Positions 9,236 through 18,575 of a stretch of DNA of 64,000 nt are shown here, piece after piece (the stretch's first letter is position 1; each line of letters starts with the position of its first letter). Origin of the DNA: Luteipulveratus flavus (GTDB lineage Bacteria > Actinomycetota > Actinomycetes > Actinomycetales > Dermatophilaceae); NCBI RefSeq assembly GCF_029439465.1, contig NZ_JAROAV010000006.1, positions 1 through 64,000 on the forward strand. The letters are read 5' to 3'. The position numbers were made by a program, and so were the translations under genes. The notes under the pieces are model-generated. The model was not told the DNA's origin. It saw nothing but the letters and a program-made list of their open reading frames with translations, and searched no databases.

Positions 9236-9388
9236 GGAGCTCTCTACCTCGTCGAAATGCCGGCCACGACGCACGACGGTGTGCGCCAAGAGCGAGAGTA
9301 ACGCTGGTCACGTTCCGGCCCGAACCGGGGACGGGGCAGCTGTGGGTCGCGTACCGGATGTCGCCCGCGGCAGATCTACAGTGCCGGT

Positions 9389-9985
9389 GTGCCCGAGTCA
9401 TCCGCACTGCTCGCGACGCGCGTCGCCGCGGCCGTCCCGCGCCTGCTGGCCGTGCAGGTCGAGCCGGCCGAGGAGGAGACCGCCGACGTCGTGGACGAGG
9501 CCGTCGAGCGGCTGGCCGACGGTCTCCTGCACTGGCACGACGAGCTCGTGGCCGGTCGGGGCGAGCACCGGTTGCCGGCCCCGCGCAGCGACGCCGACGT
9601 GGCCGGCTCGCCGCACGCCACGCGGGGGCTCGCGGGCGCGGTCCGCGCCGGGAGGATGCCCGGCAACCCGTTCGCCAACCAGACCGCCGCAGGTCGACTG
9701 CGGGAGGTGCGTGCCGTGGTGGACGAGGTGACCGAGCAGGTCGTGGGCCCGGGGCTGCGCGAGACGGGAGCGTGCCTGTCCGGAGCCCTCGACGACCTCG
9801 CCGCCGGGCTGCTGCAGCAGGCCGGCACGCTGCAGGAGGAGAGCGGGCGGCTGGCCACGCTGCGCCGTACACCGGGCGCCACCGGCGTGAGCTCCGGACC
9901 AACGCCCGTGGACCAGCTGCTCGGTCGCGTCGTCCGGGCCGAGCACCGGCTTCAGCGGGTCGCCGCGACTACCCTGCGCTCATGA
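9389..9985 (+). CDS. Conserved hypothetical helical protein
   Basis: This is a 198-residue, Glu/Ala/Val-rich and mostly helical protein starting at GTG 9389. No signal peptide, membrane helix or recognised domain is visible. Residues 1-60 (rich in EEE, DEAVERL) and 100-195 look like amphipathic helices, separated by a charged loop with NPFANQTAAG. The stop overlaps the next start (ATGA), so the pair is translationally coupled to the DUF2505 gene. It is divergent from gdh, with a 153-nt shared upstream region. Function is unknown. Confidence 0.55.
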   Translation: MPESSALLATRVAAAVPRLLAVQVEPAEEETADVVDEAVERLADGLLHWHDELVAGRGEHRLPAPRSDADVAGSPHATRGLAGAVRAGRMPGNPFANQTAAGRLREVRAVVDEVTEQVVGPGLRETGACLSGALDDLAAGLLQQAGTLQEESGRLATLRRTPGATGVSSGPTPVDQLLGRVVRAEHRLQRVAATTLRS

Positions 9986-10482
9986 AGATCGCAGTCGACT
10001 GGACGTACGACGCCCCACCGGACGAGGTCTGGGCCATGACCGCCTCGACCGAGTTCCAGGACCGCAAGTGCGCCGAGGGCGGCGCGCTGTCGTACGAGAC
10101 CAGCGTCACCGAGCAGGGCGACCGCACGCTCATCGTCGCGACCCGGGAGATGCCGACCGACGGCATCCCCGACCAGCTGCGCGGACTCATCGGGAAGTCG
10201 GTCACCGTCACCGAGACCCAGGACTGGGGTCCCGCGACGGCCGACGGGTCGCGCGAGGCACGGGTCGAGGTGGCGATGAAGGGTCAGCCCGTCGCGATGA
10301 AGGGCCGGGCCTGGACGACCGTCTCGCCGACGTCGACCCGGATCGACGTCGAGGGCGACGTGAAGGCCAAGATCCCGCTGATCGGCGGCCGCATCGAGAA
10401 GGCCGTCGGTCCGGTGATCCGGGCCGCGATCGAGTCCGAGGCCCAGGTCGGCAAGGAGTGGCTGGCCACCCACGCCGGCTGA
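9982..10482 (+). CDS. DUF2505 domain protein (START/SRPBCC-like fold)
   Basis: This 166-residue protein begins MKIAVDWTYDAPPDEVWAM, which is the first strand and helix of a START/polyketide-cyclase-like fold as seen in DUF2505. The family is predicted to bind a small hydrophobic ligand; no ligand is established. The middle has alternating strands (EARVEVAMKG, SPTSTRIDVEGDVKAKIP), and a long C-terminal helix (AIESEAQVGKEWLATH) closes the pocket, as expected for the fold. It overlaps the upstream gene by 4 nt. A repeat island follows. Confidence 0.75.
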   Translation: MKIAVDWTYDAPPDEVWAMTASTEFQDRKCAEGGALSYETSVTEQGDRTLIVATREMPTDGIPDQLRGLIGKSVTVTETQDWGPATADGSREARVEVAMKGQPVAMKGRAWTTVSPTSTRIDVEGDVKAKIPLIGGRIEKAVGPVIRAAIESEAQVGKEWLATHAG

Positions 10483-10500
10483 ACGCCGAGCCGCCCACCC

Positions 10501-10589
10501 GCTGGTCGAGCCGGCGAGGCGCCAGCCGAGCCGTGTCGAAACCAGGTGAGGGCGAGGGCTGAGTCTCCCCTCTCCGCACCTGGTTTCGA
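10501..10589. repeat. REP-like element with an inverted repeat
   Basis: A GC-rich block (GGTCGAGCC, GGCGCC, CGAGCCGTGTCG) ends in TCGAAACCAGGTG at 10536-10548. Its exact inverse, CACCTGGTTTCGA, lies at 10577-10589 after a 28-nt spacer. Elements built on GGTTTCGA...GGTCGAGCC are dispersed in several high-GC actinobacteria (recalled, not searched). The position between convergent genes suggests a bidirectional terminator or REP-type element. Confidence 0.6.
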
Positions 10590-10605
10590 CTCGACCTCCG
10601 CTAGC

Positions 10606-10780
10606 GCTCCGGTCGGCTCAACCGGCGGGTGCTCCGGTCGGCTCAACCGGCGGGTGCTCCGGTCGGCTCGACCGGCGGGTGCTCCGGTCGGCTCGACTGG
10701 CGGGTGCTCCGGTCGGCTCGACTGGCGGGTGGTCCGGTCGGCTCGACCGGCGGGTGGTCCGGTCGGCTCGACTGGCGGGG
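10606..10780. repeat. Seven tandem 25-bp hairpin repeats
   Basis: Seven uninterrupted 25-bp units start at 10606, 10631, 10656, 10681, 10706, 10731 and 10756. Each contains an arm CCGGTCG, spacer GCT and arm CGACCGG, so each can fold into a 7-bp hairpin. The differences between units (CAACCGG, CGACTGG, GCTCC versus GGTCC) mostly keep pairing through G-T wobbles. The 25-bp period is not a multiple of three, so this is not a coding repeat. The array begins 4 bp beyond the pruA stop. With the preceding inverted repeat it fills the 302-base gap at 10483-10784. Confidence 0.9.
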
Positions 10781-10784
10781 GCGC

Positions 10785-12413
<1,629 letters not shown>

Positions 12414-12518
12414 GGGTGATGGGCTCCTTCGGGCAACGACGTCGGTGTCCATGTCTCGGACGGTCCATCGTGGCACGTCCGGTGAGCGAGCCGGAGCGGC
12501 CGTCCTAGGGTGGCCGCC

Positions 12519-13325
12519 ATGGCAACGGCGCCCGACGACCTCACCGTGTCCGTCATCGACGGTCCCGGCCCCACGCTCGTGCTGCTGCACGGCTTCCTGG
12601 ACGCCGGGTCGGTGTGGGCCGACGCCGTACGGCGGTGGTCGGCCTACCGCCTGCTCGTCCCGGACGCCCGGGGCCACGGCACCTCGGCACGGCTCACGCC
12701 CGAGCAGGCCAAGCCGACCGCGGCGCCGGTGATGATCGAGGACGTCGTCCGGCTGCTGGAAACCGATGTGGCACAGCACGGCTCGAAGGTGGCCCTCGTG
12801 GGCCACTCGATGGGGGCCGGCGTGGCAGCGGGAGTCGGAGCGGCGCGACCCCACCTGGTCGACGCACTCGTCCTGGAGGATCCGGCGTGGATGCCGCTGG
12901 AGCGCGCACGCGGCTGGCGCGACGTCCACCCGGCCCAGGAGTGGGCGCAGGAGTTCCGGGACGACTTCGACGCCACGCTCGCGGCGGCCCACGCCGAGCA
13001 CCCGACGTGGCCCGCCGACCTACGACGCGACTGGGGTCGGGCCAAGACGCGGATCGACCCGCTGCTGAAGCACACCGGCCAGTGCGTGGCACGGACGCCG
13101 TGGACCGAGACGGCCGCGGCGCTCACCGTCCCGACGCTGCTGGTGACCGGCGACCAGCCGGACAGCACCGTCGACCGGGTGAGCGTGGAGATGCTGGAGG
13201 AGGTGGCCAACCCGCAGATCGTCGTGCACGAGGTCACCGACGCGGGCCACTACGTGCGGCTGGACAACCCGGTGGGCTACCACGAGGTCGTCGATCCGTT
13301 CCTCGCGGAGACTCTCGCCGGTTGA
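12519..13325 (+). CDS. Alpha/beta-fold hydrolase
   Basis: This is a 268-residue cytoplasmic hydrolase of unknown substrate. The catalytic Ser lies in the nucleophile elbow GHSMGAG, with oxyanion-hole HGFLDAGS near residue 26, a DARGHG motif, acidic residues in TLLVTGDQPDS and catalytic His in DAGHYVRLDNP near the C-terminus. A cap region rich in Trp and Asp lies around 130-190. ATG 12519 is chosen; an in-frame GTG at 12510 is an alternative, and neither has a good Shine-Dalgarno. It is divergent from pruA, with a 105-nt spacer. Confidence 0.82.
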   Translation: MATAPDDLTVSVIDGPGPTLVLLHGFLDAGSVWADAVRRWSAYRLLVPDARGHGTSARLTPEQAKPTAAPVMIEDVVRLLETDVAQHGSKVALVGHSMGAGVAAGVGAARPHLVDALVLEDPAWMPLERARGWRDVHPAQEWAQEFRDDFDATLAAAHAEHPTWPADLRRDWGRAKTRIDPLLKHTGQCVARTPWTETAAALTVPTLLVTGDQPDSTVDRVSVEMLEEVANPQIVVHEVTDAGHYVRLDNPVGYHEVVDPFLAETLAG

Positions 13326-13347
13326 CCGCAGGGATGACCTCCGGACG

Positions 13348-14115
13348 TCAGCCGCTGCTGCCGCCGAGCCGGTAACCGGCGAACAGCCGGCCACCGCACC
13401 GGTCGAGCACCTGACCGCTCACCTCGACGAGATCGTCGGTCCGGTCGGCGCGGCCCGGCAGGTCGCTCAACCGCGCCGCGAGTATGTCGCCTTGGGAGGC
13501 GCCGGTGCCCTCGGTCGCCGGCGACCCTGAGCCGTACGCCCGCAGCTCCCGCAGCAGGCCCTTGCCGCTCCCCTGCCAGTGTCGCTCCAGACCGAGCAGG
13601 AGCCGCGCGGACCGCTCCCAGACGAGCGCCCCGAGCACGGCACGCTCGGCCGGGTCGACCGCACCGACCAGGTCGTCCAGCAGGTCGGTGAGGGCGTACC
13701 GCTGACCGTCGATCTCTTTCTGCGACAGGGGTTCTGGGCCGGCGGCCACTTCGCCGGCACACTCCGCCCGCAGCGCCTCGGCGAGCTCGTCACCGAGCAG
13801 GACGACCGACTCGCACACCAGACGCGCCGTGCTGGGCTGGCGCCGCTGCTGGTCCTGCTCCCGGAAGTGGCGCAAGGACTCCTGCGTCTGGACGAACAGC
13901 TCGACCGGGACGTCACCGTCCAGCAGCGACTCACGGTACGGCGCGGGCGGCCCGTCGAGGACGACGGTGACGTCGAGGTCGGACGTGGCCGTCGCCGTAC
14001 CGCGGACGACGCTGCCACCGAGGTACGCGGCGTGTGCAGCCGGAAACCGTTGCTGCACCAGCGATCTCGCCCGCTCGGCGGACTCCTCGAGCGTCAGCGG
14101 GAACGCGTCGGCCAC
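13348..14115 (-). CDS. Nucleotidyltransferase-domain protein (polymerase-beta fold)
   Basis: This 255-residue protein has the nucleotidyltransferase signature GGSVVRGTATATSDLDVTVV at about 33-52, with the two metal-binding Asp in SDLD and a third acidic residue in VELFV. The C-terminal half (about 120-250) is helical and resembles the second domain of aminoglycoside or lincosamide adenylyltransferases. A role in resistance is not supported by context. The GTG start overlaps the upstream stop by one base (TAGTG), so it is the last gene of a coupled operon. Confidence 0.7.
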   Translation of the reverse strand: MADAFPLTLEESAERARSLVQQRFPAAHAAYLGGSVVRGTATATSDLDVTVVLDGPPAPYRESLLDGDVPVELFVQTQESLRHFREQDQQRRQPSTARLVCESVVLLGDELAEALRAECAGEVAAGPEPLSQKEIDGQRYALTDLLDDLVGAVDPAERAVLGALVWERSARLLLGLERHWQGSGKGLLRELRAYGSGSPATEGTGASQGDILAARLSDLPGRADRTDDLVEVSGQVLDRCGGRLFAGYRLGGSSG

Positions 14116-14540
14116 TACCGGTCCAGCTCGGCGACGACCAGGTCGAGCTCGGTGATGTCGTACCAGGACAGCTCGAGGTCCTCCTCGCCCGTGACGTCCA
14201 GGCCCGCATCGCCGAGATGCAGGCTGACCAGCCGCTGCTGAGCGAGCGGCCCGTCGACGGCGACGGCGGTCTCGATGCCCTCCTCCTGCTCGTGCACGGC
14301 GGCGTCCTCGACGTCGGCGGCAGCCACCACGACGCGGGCCCCGCCCGTCCCTGCTGCGACCGCCGCGTCCTGCAGCGCGCCGAACTCCAGCACCTCGGGG
14401 TCCTCCGAGGGCTGGGCCTGCTCCAGGACCTCGGTCACGGCGAACCCGTCCCGGGTCTCCCCCGGCAGATGCCGCGCCTCCTGCAGCGCAGACAGGTCGG
14501 TCGCGGTCAGGGGGAAGTACACCCGACGTGTCGTCCTCAT
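14115..14540 (-). CDS. DUF6912-like small conserved protein
   Basis: This 141-residue acidic protein begins MRTTRRVYFPLTATDLSAL, the opening of a conserved actinobacterial family (DUF6912-like, by recall). The middle is a strand-rich half (VVVAAADVED, LVSLHLGDAG) and the C-terminus is ELSWYDITELDLVVAELDR. AAGGAGGTG precedes the ATG at 14540, a near-perfect Shine-Dalgarno, so the longer frame is rejected. It overlaps the wax-ester-synthase-like gene upstream (ATGA) and the nucleotidyltransferase downstream. Function is unknown. Confidence 0.65.
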   Translation of the reverse strand: MRTTRRVYFPLTATDLSALQEARHLPGETRDGFAVTEVLEQAQPSEDPEVLEFGALQDAAVAAGTGGARVVVAAADVEDAAVHEQEEGIETAVAVDGPLAQQRLVSLHLGDAGLDVTGEEDLELSWYDITELDLVVAELDR

Positions 14541-15964
14541 GCGAGCACCTCCTTGTCCTCGCGCAGCTCCTCCAGTGCGTCGAACAGGCACTGACCCAGC
14601 ACGTCCACGTCCGGCATCGCGTCGCGGTCGGCGTTCAGCCCGAAGTACACCCCGCCGTCGTACGAGGTCAGCCCGATCGCCAGCGCCTGCCCCTTGGCCA
14701 GCGGGATGACCGGGTGGGCGGCCGTCATCAGGGCGTCCGCGGCGTACAGCGGCTGCTGCGGGCCCGGCACGTTGGTGATCACGACGTTGGAGAGCCGGCG
14801 CGACATCGCGCTGCCGACGCGCGCCCCGAGGGAGTGCAGGGTGGGCGGGGCGAAACCCGCGAGGTTGGCCATCGTCCGGGCGCCGACACCCTGGCCGCTC
14901 TCCATCTGCTGCTGCATCGAGTAGGCGACCTGGTGCAGCCGCATCGTCGGACGGGACTCACCGACGGGGAGGTCGACGAAGCAGGGCGCGACGCTGTCCG
15001 CGCGTTCCTCCCCGTCGATCTGCAGGCTGATCGGCACCATCGCGCGCACGCTCTCACCCGTGGTCACCGACTCGCCGCGGGTCAGCAACCACGAGCGCAG
15101 CGCGCCGGCGATCGTGGTGAGGATGACGTCGTGGACCGTCACGTCCATCGACCCCCGTGAACGGGCGACCCGGCGACGGATGCGTTGGAAGTCCTTCAGG
15201 TCGGTCGAGACCATCACGAACCGGCGGTGCGCCCCGACCTCACGGTTGAGCGGGCTCGGCGGGGCGGGCAGGGCGGCCGATCGGGCGACCGCACCCGCGA
15301 GGTCCCCGACCGCCGAGGCGGCCCGGCCCACGACCCGGCGGGTGTCCAGCACACCCGCCCGCAGGTTGTCCGCGATGGTGGCGGGGTGGCGCACCACGTC
15401 GATGGCGGCCTGCGCGACGAGCTCGACGCTGCTCGGCTCGCGCGCGGCGCGCCAGGTGTACGGGACGGGGACGCCGGTGTCGATGTCGGTGTCGACGATC
15501 ACCTGACCGATGTCGATCGCGTGGACGCCGTCGACCATCGCCTGATGGGTCTTGGTGACGATGGCGAAGCGACCGTCCTGCAGACCCTCGACGAGGTAGA
15601 GCTCCCACAGCGGCCGGCTGCGGTCCAGCCGGCGCGCCTCGATGCGGGCGACGAACTCCTCCAGCTGGGCCGGCGTCCCCGGACGGGGCAGCGCCGAGCG
15701 GCGCACGTGGTAGGTCACGTCGAAGTCCGCGTCGTCCACCCAGACCGGGCTGAGCAGCCCGCCGGGGATCTCCCGCACGCGCTGACGGTAGCGGGGGACG
15801 TACGCGATCCGGTTGGTCACCAGGCTGACGAGCCGGTCGTAGTCGAAGCCGTCGTCGGCCGGACTGAAGATCAGGACGCTGCCGACGTGCATCGGCGTGG
15901 TGCGGTCCTCCAGGTACAGGAAGGAGGCGTCCAGCGAGCTCATCCGTTCAACCACGGCCGCCAT
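14537..15964 (-). CDS. Wax ester synthase/diacylglycerol acyltransferase family protein with an altered active-site motif
   Basis: This 475-residue WS/DGAT family protein would transfer acyl-CoA to fatty alcohols or diacylglycerol. It carries MSSLDASFLYLEDRTTPMH near the N-terminus, the PLWELYLVEG motif, VTVHDVILT, and the C-terminal NVPGPQQPLY motif. The active-site HHxxxDG box reads HQAMVDG: the second His, the catalytic one in characterised enzymes, is Gln. Activity is therefore uncertain, or the enzyme belongs to a divergent subfamily. ATG 15964 lies 10 nt after the CpaE-like stop; ATG 15943 (MSSLDAS) is an alternative. It is the third gene of a coupled operon. Confidence 0.8.
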   Translation of the reverse strand: MAAVVERMSSLDASFLYLEDRTTPMHVGSVLIFSPADDGFDYDRLVSLVTNRIAYVPRYRQRVREIPGGLLSPVWVDDADFDVTYHVRRSALPRPGTPAQLEEFVARIEARRLDRSRPLWELYLVEGLQDGRFAIVTKTHQAMVDGVHAIDIGQVIVDTDIDTGVPVPYTWRAAREPSSVELVAQAAIDVVRHPATIADNLRAGVLDTRRVVGRAASAVGDLAGAVARSAALPAPPSPLNREVGAHRRFVMVSTDLKDFQRIRRRVARSRGSMDVTVHDVILTTIAGALRSWLLTRGESVTTGESVRAMVPISLQIDGEERADSVAPCFVDLPVGESRPTMRLHQVAYSMQQQMESGQGVGARTMANLAGFAPPTLHSLGARVGSAMSRRLSNVVITNVPGPQQPLYAADALMTAAHPVIPLAKGQALAIGLTSYDGGVYFGLNADRDAMPDVDVLGQCLFDALEELREDKEVLA

Positions 15965-15974
15965 CCTGCCATCG

Positions 15975-17387
15975 TCAGGCTCTCGAGGTGCGCCGTCCTC
16001 GTCGGGAGCCGAGACCGCCACGGCGTCGCAGCGCCACCTCGACGCCGGTGAGCTCGCCCGCGAGCGCCGCCAGCGCGCGGCGGGCCGGGGATCCGGCGGC
16101 CGTCTCGGCCAAGGTCCGACCGGCGAGCATCGCCGCGTCGAGAGCGGCCCGGTCGTCGGGCACGAGCACCGGGGTGCTCACGCCGGCGAACCGGTCCAGG
16201 GCCTCCAGGATCCGGCGTTCCGGCGCACCGCCCACGGCCGCCGCACGCACCTTGGTCACCACGACACGCGGGGCGCTGGTGAACGCTCGCAGGTCGTCCA
16301 GCCCGCGGACGAGCCGTTGCAGGCCGACGGGATCGGCGGCACCCACGGCGAGCACGTCGTCGGCCTCCCTGAGCGCAGCCGTCGTCGTCGCGTTACGGCG
16401 GGGCGCGCGGGTGTCGTAGCTGAGCTCCTCGTCCTCCTCCAGGCAGAACCCGACGTCGACGACGGTCACCTGGGCCAGCGTGCGGCACTGCTGCAGGACC
16501 TCGACGAACGCGTCTTCCCGCAGCTCGGTCCACCGGTCCGCGCGCGGCAGGCCGGTGAGCACCCGCAGCCCCGGCGAGACCTCCGGCGCGGTCGCCGCCA
16601 GGCGAGGCCTGTCCAGCGACCCGGCGTCGGCGAGCCGGGCGGCCGCGGCCACCCCGGGGGCCTCGTCCAGCAGCGCGAGGTGCTGAGCGACCGAGGCCCC
16701 GTAGGTGTCGGCGTCGACGAGCACGACACGACGGCCGAGCCGGGCGATCTCGGCGGCGAGGTTGACCGCGACGGTGGTGCGTCCGGGCGCACCGGTCGGA
16801 CCCCAGACGGCGATGACCCGGTGAGGGACCGAGGACTCTTCGTCCGGCTCCGGCGCTGCGGGCAGCACGACCTTCACCGATCCCGCTGCGGCCGAGCCGG
16901 ATCCGGCCGGACTCGCCCCGGCCCGGCGCAGGACCGGAGCCTGTCCGAGGAGCTCCCGGCTGATGGCGGCGTCGATGTCCGCGTCGGCGTCCCCCACCGC
17001 GGGCGCGGACGACGGGGCGGGCGGGGCCGCGTCGGCGTCGGGCGGCGTCAGGGTCTGGTCCCAGTCCGCAGCCGGCGCGTCGAGGGGCAGCAGGCGCTCG
17101 ACCCCGATCTGGCGTAGCCGGCGCTGGTCCTCCTCCGCCCCGTCGACGAAGGTGCCGGCCACCAGCACACCGGCGGCGCGCAGGTCCGCCACCACGGTGC
17201 GGTCGAGGCCGGGCAGGTCGGCACTGACCACCGCGGTGCGGGCCACGTTGGCGGCTCCGGCGGCGAGCAGGTCCTCCACGTCCGCGCACCGACGGACCAG
17301 GCGCAGGCCACGAGCGGCCTCCAGCCGCGTGGCCACCTGCGCCTCGAGCCGCGGCGACACCGCGGTCAGCACGGTCGTCGCGCTCAC
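15975..17387 (-). CDS. CpaE/MinD-like P-loop protein with a modified Walker A
   Basis: This 470-residue protein has a receiver-like N-terminal segment (about 1-115), a Pro/Ala-rich linker (about 115-190) and a MinD/CpaE-type domain (about 195-450). The expected deviant Walker A (KGGxGKT) reads GPTGAPGRTTVAVNLA, so the phosphate-binding Lys is Arg. RVVLVDADTYG follows as the switch I region, and TVVDVGF is the strand with the Walker B Asp. CpaE proteins localise pilus or secretion machinery. Its coupling to a CpaB/SAF-like gene supports this, yet no other tad/pilus gene is present. It ends in an Arg/Gly-rich basic tail. Confidence 0.75.
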   Translation of the reverse strand: MSATTVLTAVSPRLEAQVATRLEAARGLRLVRRCADVEDLLAAGAANVARTAVVSADLPGLDRTVVADLRAAGVLVAGTFVDGAEEDQRRLRQIGVERLLPLDAPAADWDQTLTPPDADAAPPAPSSAPAVGDADADIDAAISRELLGQAPVLRRAGASPAGSGSAAAGSVKVVLPAAPEPDEESSVPHRVIAVWGPTGAPGRTTVAVNLAAEIARLGRRVVLVDADTYGASVAQHLALLDEAPGVAAAARLADAGSLDRPRLAATAPEVSPGLRVLTGLPRADRWTELREDAFVEVLQQCRTLAQVTVVDVGFCLEEDEELSYDTRAPRRNATTTAALREADDVLAVGAADPVGLQRLVRGLDDLRAFTSAPRVVVTKVRAAAVGGAPERRILEALDRFAGVSTPVLVPDDRAALDAAMLAGRTLAETAAGSPARRALAALAGELTGVEVALRRRGGLGSRRGRRTSRA

Positions 17388-18076
17388 GAGGCGCTCCGCA
17401 GCGGCGACTCAGCCGTGGGGATCAGTGTCACCTTGGACTCCGAGGTGACCGCCCCGATGAGCTCGGCGACCTTCTCGCTCGGCACCAGCACGTGCACGGC
17501 CGCGTCCTGGCCCGAGCCGATCCCGAACCGGCCACCGTCCTGGGGGACCCGCGAGACCACGGCCCGCTCGACCGTGCGCAACGGCTTGTCGTACGAGGCG
17601 GTGCCGGCGGCCTCCTTCTTCGCACTCACCCAGACGTCCACCACGGAGCCGGGCACCAGGGTCGCGGCGAGAGAGGGGTCGACGCGCACGGAGACGGCCT
17701 TCACCGCGACCTGTGCCGGCGACCCGACTGCTGTCCGCGGCAGCAGCTCACCCTTGCCGACCGCGCGGATCACCTTGCCGCGCGGGAGCTCCCGGGTCGC
17801 CGGGAGGTAGGTGCCGCCGGCGTGGTCCATCCGGACGCGGACCGTGCGCACGTCGCTGGCGGTGATGGCCTGCCCCGGGACGAGCGCGCGGGAGGCCTGC
17901 AGCACCTCGACCGAGTGGTCGAACCGCTGGATCACCGTCGCGCCGGCCACCGTGGCCAGCACGATCAGCAGCACACCGATGACCAGCCGGCTGTCTCGCC
18001 AGGACGGCTTCTGCAGCCGCTGAGCGGTCGGCCTCGGCAGCGCGGCCTCGACCGAGCGCTCGCGTGTCTCCCCCAC
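17384..18076 (-). CDS. SAF-domain (CpaB-like) membrane-anchored protein
   Basis: This 230-residue protein has a cytoplasmic N-terminus, one transmembrane helix (SRLVIGVLLIVLATVAGATV, about 29-48) and an outer SAF domain (about 60-125: SRALVPGQAITASDVRTVRV). This is the layout of CpaB/RcpC proteins, which stabilise Flp pilus or secretion pores. GTG 18076 is chosen because GAGGAGG lies 6 nt upstream. The stop overlaps the CpaE-like start (ATGA), so the two proteins should be made together. It heads a five-gene coupled operon. Confidence 0.75.
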   Translation of the reverse strand: MGETRERSVEAALPRPTAQRLQKPSWRDSRLVIGVLLIVLATVAGATVIQRFDHSVEVLQASRALVPGQAITASDVRTVRVRMDHAGGTYLPATRELPRGKVIRAVGKGELLPRTAVGSPAQVAVKAVSVRVDPSLAATLVPGSVVDVWVSAKKEAAGTASYDKPLRTVERAVVSRVPQDGGRFGIGSGQDAAVHVLVPSEKVAELIGAVTSESKVTLIPTAESPLRSAS

Positions 18077-18341
18077 GTCAATCCTCCTCGTCGTCACCCG
18101 CCACGACCGCGGCGGCACCACATGGTTGCGCGCGGCCGCGGCGCGCGGTCCGACGGCGAGGGTAAAGAAAACGTCACGAACCCCAGCGCGGGTCGCCCTC
18201 CGCTGCCGTCCCCGCCCTGCCGTGCGGCGGCCCGGGACGAGGCCGTGCCGGTGCTACCGTCGGCCGTTGTCCACAGGGCCTCCGGCAGATGTGCCGCAGA
18301 TGCGCCAGGCTGGGTGGACCCGATGACCCGTAGGAGCAGCC

Positions 18342-18563
18342 GTGCCGCGTTTCGTGCAGATCGCCGACGTCGCAGAGACCTTGAACATCTCCTCGCGGCA
18401 GGCCTACAACCTGGTCAAGAGCGGCGAGCTGCCCGCGATCAAGGTGGGCGGCAGCTGGCGGGTCGAGACCACCGAGCTGGAGAGCTACATCCAGCGGGCG
18501 TACGCCCAGACCCGGCAGCAGGTCGAGAGCAACACCTTCGCCGACGAGGACGTCGACGCCTGA
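18342..18563 (+). CDS. Small helix-turn-helix (excisionase/BldC-type) DNA-binding protein
   Basis: This 73-residue protein has a single MerR/excisionase-like winged HTH. RFVQIADVAETLNISSRQAY covers the helices and IKVGGSWRVETTELESYI the wing. A short acidic tail (FADEDVDA) follows. GTG 18342 has AGGAG 6 nt upstream. It is divergent from the SAF gene across a 265-nt region with an AT-rich patch (TAAAGAAAACG near 18163). The compact size and fold match actinobacterial BldC-like developmental regulators; the target is unknown. Confidence 0.8.
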   Translation: MPRFVQIADVAETLNISSRQAYNLVKSGELPAIKVGGSWRVETTELESYIQRAYAQTRQQVESNTFADEDVDA

Positions 18564-18575
18564 GCCGTCGGGCCC

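Noticed and set aside
4496-9301. A 1601-codon open frame antisense to the glutamate dehydrogenase
   Set aside because: High-GC third-position bias opens the opposite strand; the translation is Arg/Val/Leu-rich with no family motif, while the sense frame is a clear enzyme.
10606-10780. Possible CRISPR array or coding repeat
   Set aside because: Units are contiguous without spacers, so not CRISPR; the 25-bp period shifts frame, so not a coding repeat.
12414-13001. N-terminal extension of pruA
   Set aside because: It overlaps the divergent hydrolase, and ATG 12413 has a good Shine-Dalgarno and the family length.
13348-14115. Aminoglycoside resistance adenylyltransferase
   Set aside because: The nucleotidyltransferase motif is shared with many non-resistance proteins, and the operon context is housekeeping-like.
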